From Rosellinia necatrix (Eukaryota; Ascomycota; Sordariomycetes; Xylariales; Xylariaceae), in NCBI GenBank assembly GCA_021209875.1, contig JAGYVD010000001.1, positions 4,030,001 to 4,094,000 on the forward strand: a stretch of 64,000 nucleotides of DNA. Direction: 5' to 3'. Below the pieces are notes generated by a model, which made no database searches, had not been told where the DNA came from, and saw nothing but the letters and a program-made list of their open reading frames with translations. The position numbers and the translations under genes were made by a program. This document shows, one piece after another, positions 57,991 through 64,000 of the stretch (position 1 is the stretch's first letter; each line of letters starts with the position of its first letter).

Positions 57991-60900
57991 TTTTTCTCTC
58001 TCCGGCTTTAACCCTGTCCGCTCGATCTCATGTAAAAAATCAAAATATCGGTTGTTTAGCGTTCGAGAGTTTGGTATGTCAGTTATACCTAGGAATGATC
58101 GTCTCCGGAGTCCACTGACTGGATTGCCGTATAAACCGGTCGGAATACGCTGTCTCCGAGTCTGTGTATTAAATAAACCCAAAGATATTTTGGTCGTGTT
58201 TCGTGTGATTATAATTTTTTTTCGTCCAGCGTTCGTTTTGATGGGCTCTTATGTCTTAGATAAATAATCCAAAATCGCTAATTTGTCGGTAAGAACAATG
58301 AAAACAAATAAAAAAGTTAAAAACAACGAAAGGACGTTCCTCTAAAGAAAGAACTATTGTCGTCAATTCAACAGAAGATAATGGGCCGAGGGTCAACCTG
58401 GAAAGAACAAAAAGTAGCAACAACAAGCCGCTGTAGAGACGGAGGGAATGAATGACGAGGGACCAAGACGAGTGGTCGGAACAATGGCGCAAGCTGCCAC
58501 AACGGTTATTATGACCGAGAATCTACACAAGGTTCGTCATCGGCAAGGTGGTGTAGCACCGGGGTAGACGAGGACGTTGACGATGCAGGGCTAGATAGGC
58601 CTGTAGGGAGGGCCGTAGGGTAGCATCAGCGCATAACACGAAACGAGTGGATGAGTTAGGTCTACGTCAAAACAGGACGATGGGAGGAAGAGGTCGGAAA
58701 GAGGAAAAGAAAAGAAGACAAGACCCAATCAGGCACAGTATGCACTAGCCAGGTGCTCGAAGACAAGAAGGACCCAGCGCCAGGCGATCCAGTGTGAATA
58801 TGAAAACCAAAAAGCGATCCAGTCCCAACCAGAGAAAGCAAAGAGATGGTTGGAGAGGACGTCAAGTCAACGATCTGCACGTCAGATGGGTCCCCCCTGA
58901 TGGGCCATGTGTGCGGTGCCGTCGAGCATTAGCTTGCTGCTGTAACAAACTCTAGTTGACCAACTCTTGTACACTACTACTGCGTGTATGCACAAGTATC
59001 TAGTGTACATCCCGGGACATCCTGGGTCAGGCACAGCGCCTTAGGCAGGTAGGTATGCAATTGTACTTGATGCTGCCCATTGTGCGACCCCTTCGTTTGT
59101 GCCCATGCCTCATCCACCATGGCAGCGATCATGGTCTTGGCAAGGGACGACGGTGTTTGTCGCTCGTGTTGGAGATAACTACTGTACGTTGTTGAATCAA
59201 ACTCCTCGACGTTATACCCTGGACCCCGGTGCCTCGGCAGAGCCCCTGGCTAAGTACCTTGGCTACCTGATCCTGCTGGCTTGGGTACTTACATTCGGCA
59301 GCGTATAAGTCAGCACCTGGTTCGACACGAAACCCACCAGCCACTTCCCCCTCAGAAAACGATTGGCTCCTAGTCATTCTTTGAACGGGTTGGCCCCTTT
59401 ACCCCCAAATCCGGCCAACCGCCTTGCATAGCGCCAATCTAGTGGAGCCTAGACTTCTGAAACCTGATTTACATACCTATTCGTACCTCGGTAGGTATTC
59501 CAAGCAAACGGGACAGAGGTAAGGTACCTGCTGAGATTATTTTAGTGAGGTGTTAGGCACTGGAGCCGGTAGCCGCGAGCTGACACTATGCCACTCTGTA
59601 CATGTACTGTGGTGTTAGCACCTACACTACTTGAGTTAAGTTAGGTCAAGCATCGGCGCTAACAAAATAAACTGATTTAAGTTAACGGCCTGATAGAAAT
59701 CTTCTTATTATTCATTTCCTGAACTCCTACCTCATCCCTATCTTCTACCATATCCATGGTGTTTATATCGGATCAAGCCGACAAGACATGTAGGCTCCGT
59801 TTAGTTATTTGTATTCTGGTCATGAATATCCGCTGTGACAATGAAAATGCCTGGATCGGAGGTAAGTAGCTGATATGGATCAGTACAGTATTACTTACAG
59901 TTGAAGCATTTGGCCAGCCGATGGTATTGTTTGCTCCCTCACTTCATCTCGCTCGAGCTGAAGGGTCCTTTGCAGCGCAGCCTTGCGCCAGAGCGTTGCA
60001 TCGCCGACGGCCGTACATATGGAGGATTCGCTTCCAGACCGTTGGATCGGAAAAACACATCTTACTCCGTCTTCCGAATTAAATGCCCAACCAAGGATAT
60101 TCATTCCTAGTGTATATCGAATTGCGCAACATTCATATCCCATTTCCCGCTACTCCCCTAAATGGTGGGTGCAGCGCCGCCATCATCCCAGCAGCCAGCC
60201 ATGATTGTTGTACACTAGATTGTATGAGACATGTCTAACCGCCCTTGGCCCCCGAAGATCAATCATATTGCGTCCCTTGGCTTCAATTCAGCAAACTTAC
60301 CCAGAAGAGGACAAAATACGCCTCCGCGCCGCGCCCGAGAGGCATCGGGTAATTCCCAACAATGTTCGGGCTCTCTCCCTCGGTTCTTGATAATGCGTTG
60401 ACATTCTTTCATAAACTAGCCTGGGTATTATTAGTCGACAGTCAAGAAACCTAGGTTGGCTGAAACGTCCAAGGAGACCCCGTCCAAGAAGACCCCACGA
60501 TGTGCTGGCTGTGCAAGAATAGAATCTACCTGAAACAGGGGGTTCGTCATCGTCACGCCCCAACAATGGCGGGAACTCAATCCGATATCACACGTCGCCA
60601 AACCGGTCATTCCACTTGTCCTTGGGGAACAAATAAGCGGATTACTTTGGGGCGAGAAAAGCGACAAACATACGTTGTGTTGACCGGACCCAGGCGAGAA
60701 AATGTGACATTGACTAAGACAAGCACTTATCCAACCTCCTAGATCTTGGTACACTAGGTTAAGCATGTAAAGCATCGAGCCATAGTATGCGTATTTCTTT
60801 ACCTAGGTATGTTGCTTCGACCTCCCAAGCCCGCAATGTTAGCTACATATAGACAGCCCAGTTTCCATTCCATGTTAGACAGTTTTATCACGGACGTTAG

Positions 60901-61962
60901 TTCTTACTTCTGAGTTGTTTCATGGTCACATCATGCCCGATGTAGTCACGTGCCAGCATCTTAATCTTGGGTATGGCCAGCCTGACCGGATATCTACCTA
61001 TCATAGCCAGCCAGCCCTGTCTCACCACGACTGCACAGCTTATCTAGACTACCTGCCGGCCATGTCTTTTCCGCACCCGCCGCTCTCTTAGGGCTATTCG
61101 GGCTCTTCGTGTAAGCACGAGCATCTAGTTTAGACAACCGGGCTAGCGTAGCACGAGGCAGTGACTGGCGACGTCGCCTCGAGTCACAGGTGGCCGAGTC
61201 TAATTGGCCTAGGAACTAGGTATGCTAGCATGGGGATATCGGAAGATTGAGGTTTCGGTGACGTAGATCGGGCACGACACGGCAAGTGGTAGTCAGGGGG
61301 CAGTGCACACAGAGCATACCGGTCAATTAAGGCAGAACAAAACCATCTATTGAAAGGCCCGTATACCCATGAATACCTAGCAAAGAACGCAAACTGTCCC
61401 CGAAGCACCGTACAATCAATCTTTCGTACCCAAGCCCCGTCGCATATATATCCTTCAAAATCATGTTCCTAGCATCCCCGTGTCCATCAGATTGTGTCCC
61501 TAACAAGTAGAATTGTGCTCGGTTTTGCTTATGGAGTAAGCCCCTGCCGAGGTCGGAAAGAAAATTTGCGAACCGAATTTCGAAGAGATATTCGCTATGG
61601 AATCCCATAGGGTACGGGGGTGGTGGCGACCAACTGTTGAAGTGAGACGATATGAGAATTGAAGCGAGTTATTTCAAAGCCTCGATAGGTTCGTCAATCG
61701 TCTATATCTCCCTCATCCTCATCCCCATCCTCACCCCCGCCTCCACCAAACGCCTATAGGGAACCCAGATGCACCCAACGCCGCGAAAGAAAACGTGTGT
61801 TTAGCCATAGCGCCGTTAAAACTACTAATCCAATGTTGTAGCTGATTAACTCCAGGCGTGATCTTCAGAATTCCAGTTCCAGGGTATCATTGGCGCAGCT
61901 GACCGTTGGCATTTATCTTCCAAAACCGCTACGATAATATGTGCAGAACTCGGCGCCCTCCC
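57991..61962. other. 4.0 kb gene-poor intergenic stretch
   Basis: Left part holds the promoter of the FLC-like gene and right part the 3' UTR of the zinc-finger gene. TAGGTA words occur near 59045 and 59490-59525. Fragments such as the minus-strand 60143-59895 open frame have protein-like composition but no recognisable family. No RNA gene found. Confidence 0.5.
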
Positions 61963-64000
61963 TCACATATAGAATTGGCCATTCTGGTTATGGCCCTGGT
62001 GGGGCGAGCGAGAGTAGGGTGATACCGATCCCTGATTGCTCCCGTATTGCTCGATGCTATGGAGGGTGGGGTTCCTGTAGTCTTGATAGCCCATGGCGTC
62101 GCTCGCGTCTTGGATGCCAAGGGAATCGTAGGCCGGGAACGGCTCGGTATCGGGCACTTGCATGCTCATGGGGTAGGTAGCGCTGTGTTGTGCAAACGCC
62201 GTGGTCGTAGTTGCTGGGAGGCCCGTATATTGCTGCTGGGTGTTGTATCGTGGTTGTGTTATAATGCTAGCCGCTTGGGAGGGCATGACGTGGTATGGTT
62301 GCCCTGTCTGCTGCTGGGAATAGTAAACGTTCCTCATGGGTGCTTGAGGCCCAGAGGAAAATCCCATTGTGTTCGCAGTGCGATACTCTGGTGGGTTCGC
62401 ATTTGTCTGTGGAACCTGTGGACTAATATTTTGGATATCGGATCTCATTGAGGGTGTGGCTGGTTGTGGAGGGATGCCGAAATGGCGTGGTGGTGGGTCC
62501 TGGACAGGGCTAATGATAGTATCCGGATCAAGATCCTTCTTCAAGACAATATCTAGCACAGGGAGGCTGATCTGCTCCATGTGTTTGGCGAGATGTACTG
62601 TAAGCTTTTTCCAAGACGGGAAGCTCTTGCCACAAAAACGGCAGGGCTCTTCACTTGCTTTCAGCTTTGTCTCCTCATGACACTGTTCAACCTTTTGCCA
62701 TGTGTGGTCGACTCCACCGGCCTTTTTAATGGCGGCTTTCGTCTTGATTTTAGGCTCCGGAAATTTATGCTCGCGAACTAGATGCTGCAAAAAGTTGTCT
62801 CTTCTGTAGCATATGTGGTGGCAGTCATCCACGTCACACGTCCACCACTCGAGATGGCGGTGGCCCTCATTTTCATGACGGACCCAGTCAGCCTTTCGCT
62901 TGAACATCTTTGGGTCCCGACATCGATCCCAAGTGCAGGTGAATGGCTGTACATCTTCGTGAACATGCTTCGTCCAATCGGAGGGTTTTTGAAACTTTTT
63001 GATAGTGAAGCAGAGCGGGCATTCAAATTCCGCTGGGAGGGCCGTCGCTGGGGGTAGAGTGATCCCTTGTGGGAAGCTCTCCGCGTTGATATTCCCTTCG
63101 CGGGGTGTTGCTTCTTCGTCCGATGAAATCGCCCTAGCTGACGACTGATCGGCTCCACGATCGCCGCTACGGCCATCAAAATATCTTACGGTACCTCCAA
63201 GTGATTGGCACAGATGCTTGGAAGGGCACTCCTGTTGATTGACTTGGGCCATGTGGTTTTGTTTTGCTAATAAGAGCTGCTTATAGCGAATGTGCAATTG
63301 ATAAGCAATGCGCTCGACCAGATAGCCGTTGGGATTATCGGGGGTCGCAAGACTAGGGTTAATGTCCAAAATATGAGCTTTGAACCCATTGACTGTCGGG
63401 TCGATGATTTTCGTTTTTCCCTGCTCTACCTTGAAGTCTATTTCGTCCAAGCCATCGTCATCGTCATCGTCATCCTCCTCTTGGTCGGGTTGAGGATATC
63501 GAGCGAGCTGCGCCACTGGAGGGCCACCCTGCTTCCTCAGCATATCCACCAAATTGGAGAGTGCGGGGGCCGAAGCCTTGGGGAGCTCTGTCCTGCTTCG
63601 CTGTCTTCGCATATGAGGCACAGCGAGGGATCCAAACGGACTTTTCGGCGAAGTGATGGGCGTCGCGCTGATCGAGCCACTGCGGGCGTGTTGGGTCCCA
63701 ATTGCCGCGACATTCGTGCCCATTCCCACTAGGGCAGTGGTTAAACGAGGCGTGGGCTTCTTACTAAGCCCCCAGCTGGTTGTGCGGGGTGGAGGCGCAA
63801 GGCTGTCTTTACTTTCTCGGTGCTCAATCGGATCGCCAAACTCTTCTGGTGGAAGTTCGCTCGCGCTGCTTCCTTTGCGCTTACGATGTCCGCCAATGCT
63901 CGTTTTTCGGCTTATACTCGTAACTCGTTGGAGGATGCTTGGCCTGCGTGCGTTGGCACTAATGGACAGCTTCTTTAGAAAACTCCCGGTTGTTACGCCT
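61963..64000 (-). CDS. C2H2 zinc-finger protein (N-terminus beyond window)
   Basis: The frame is open from the stop at 61963 up to the right edge (position 64000), so at least 679 residues are present and the true start lies outside. The visible order is: a Ser/Pro/Arg-rich N-terminal part (RKRKGSSASELPPEE), an acidic run of seven Asp with adjacent Glu, a helical segment NGYLVERIAYQLHIRYKQLL, then four C2H2-like fingers: CPLCFTIKKF with HVHED; CTWDRC with HENEGH; CDVDDC with HLVREH; and CRFCGKSF with HLAKH. A long Gln/Pro/Tyr-rich C-terminus ends HNQNGQFYM. The first three fingers are atypical in spacing, and the block with WTKHVHEDVQPFTCTW is one I associate with a filamentous-fungal family of large C2H2 proteins of unknown role. 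A nuclear DNA-binding role is inferred. Any upstream introns cannot be judged. Confidence 0.8.
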   Translation of the reverse strand, partial: GVTTGSFLKKLSISANARRPSILQRVTSISRKTSIGGHRKRKGSSASELPPEEFGDPIEHRESKDSLAPPPRTTSWGLSKKPTPRLTTALVGMGTNVAAIGTQHARSGSISATPITSPKSPFGSLAVPHMRRQRSRTELPKASAPALSNLVDMLRKQGGPPVAQLARYPQPDQEEDDDDDDDGLDEIDFKVEQGKTKIIDPTVNGFKAHILDINPSLATPDNPNGYLVERIAYQLHIRYKQLLLAKQNHMAQVNQQECPSKHLCQSLGGTVRYFDGRSGDRGADQSSARAISSDEEATPREGNINAESFPQGITLPPATALPAEFECPLCFTIKKFQKPSDWTKHVHEDVQPFTCTWDRCRDPKMFKRKADWVRHENEGHRHLEWWTCDVDDCHHICYRRDNFLQHLVREHKFPEPKIKTKAAIKKAGGVDHTWQKVEQCHEETKLKASEEPCRFCGKSFPSWKKLTVHLAKHMEQISLPVLDIVLKKDLDPDTIISPVQDPPPRHFGIPPQPATPSMRSDIQNISPQVPQTNANPPEYRTANTMGFSSGPQAPMRNVYYSQQQTGQPYHVMPSQAASIITQPRYNTQQQYTGLPATTTTAFAQHSATYPMSMQVPDTEPFPAYDSLGIQDASDAMGYQDYRNPTLHSIEQYGSNQGSVSPYSRSPHQGHNQNGQFYM

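Noticed and set aside
57991..58182. 64-codon upstream extension of the FLC-like protein
   Set aside because: The frame is open but starts with TTG; the first ATG at 57990 gives a proper signal peptide, as expected for this family.

Overview
The window looks like nuclear DNA of a filamentous ascomycete (Pezizomycotina, most likely Sordariomycetes). The evidence is: many short GT-AG introns (about 50-150 nt) inside otherwise conserved eukaryotic proteins; fungus-specific families (TRS65, fungal MED16, FLC/TRP-like membrane protein, fungal rhodopsin-domain receptor, fungal class I terpene synthase); CT-rich 5' leaders; and intergenic TAGGTA/TACCTA microsatellites of the kind common in that class. 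All exon/intron models below were read by hand from splice consensus, frame and family similarity; none was run through software.

Layout. 1-9.3 kb is gene-poor apart from one multi-exon seven-helix rhodopsin-domain protein (minus, 4.3-5.7 kb). 9.3-14.6 kb holds a divergent housekeeping pair, TRS65 (TRAPP-II trafficking, minus) and PRP40 (U1 snRNP splicing, plus), sharing a promoter with a TAGGTA hairpin. 14.6-19.8 kb has no intact gene but contains a decayed copy of RLI1/ABCE1. 19.8-34 kb carries chromatin and transcription genes: CHD1 remodeler (plus), an Hst3/Hst4-type sirtuin (minus) and Mediator subunit MED16 (plus).

34-47 kb reads as an accessory stretch: a decayed unidentified gene, an apparently intact class I terpene synthase, a DUF1989 protein whose last intron has a possible recursive splice site, and a secreted proteinase K-like subtilisin. 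A 4.7 kb gene-poor tract with short tandem repeats follows. No cytochrome P450, transporter or regulator accompanies the terpene synthase, so it is an orphan or minimal locus here.

47.4-64 kb is housekeeping again: alpha-tubulin (minus), a decayed relic, mitochondrial QRI7 tRNA-t6A transferase (plus), proteasome beta-5/PRE2 (minus), an FLC/TRP-like membrane protein (minus), and a C2H2 zinc-finger protein (minus) whose N-terminus runs off the right edge.

I saw no convincing tRNA, rRNA, CRISPR array or intact transposon. The strongest unexpected signals are the RLI1 relic, the terpene synthase locus, the AG|GT site inside the DUF1989 intron, a very short intron in MED16, and several stop-free introns whose length is a multiple of three.
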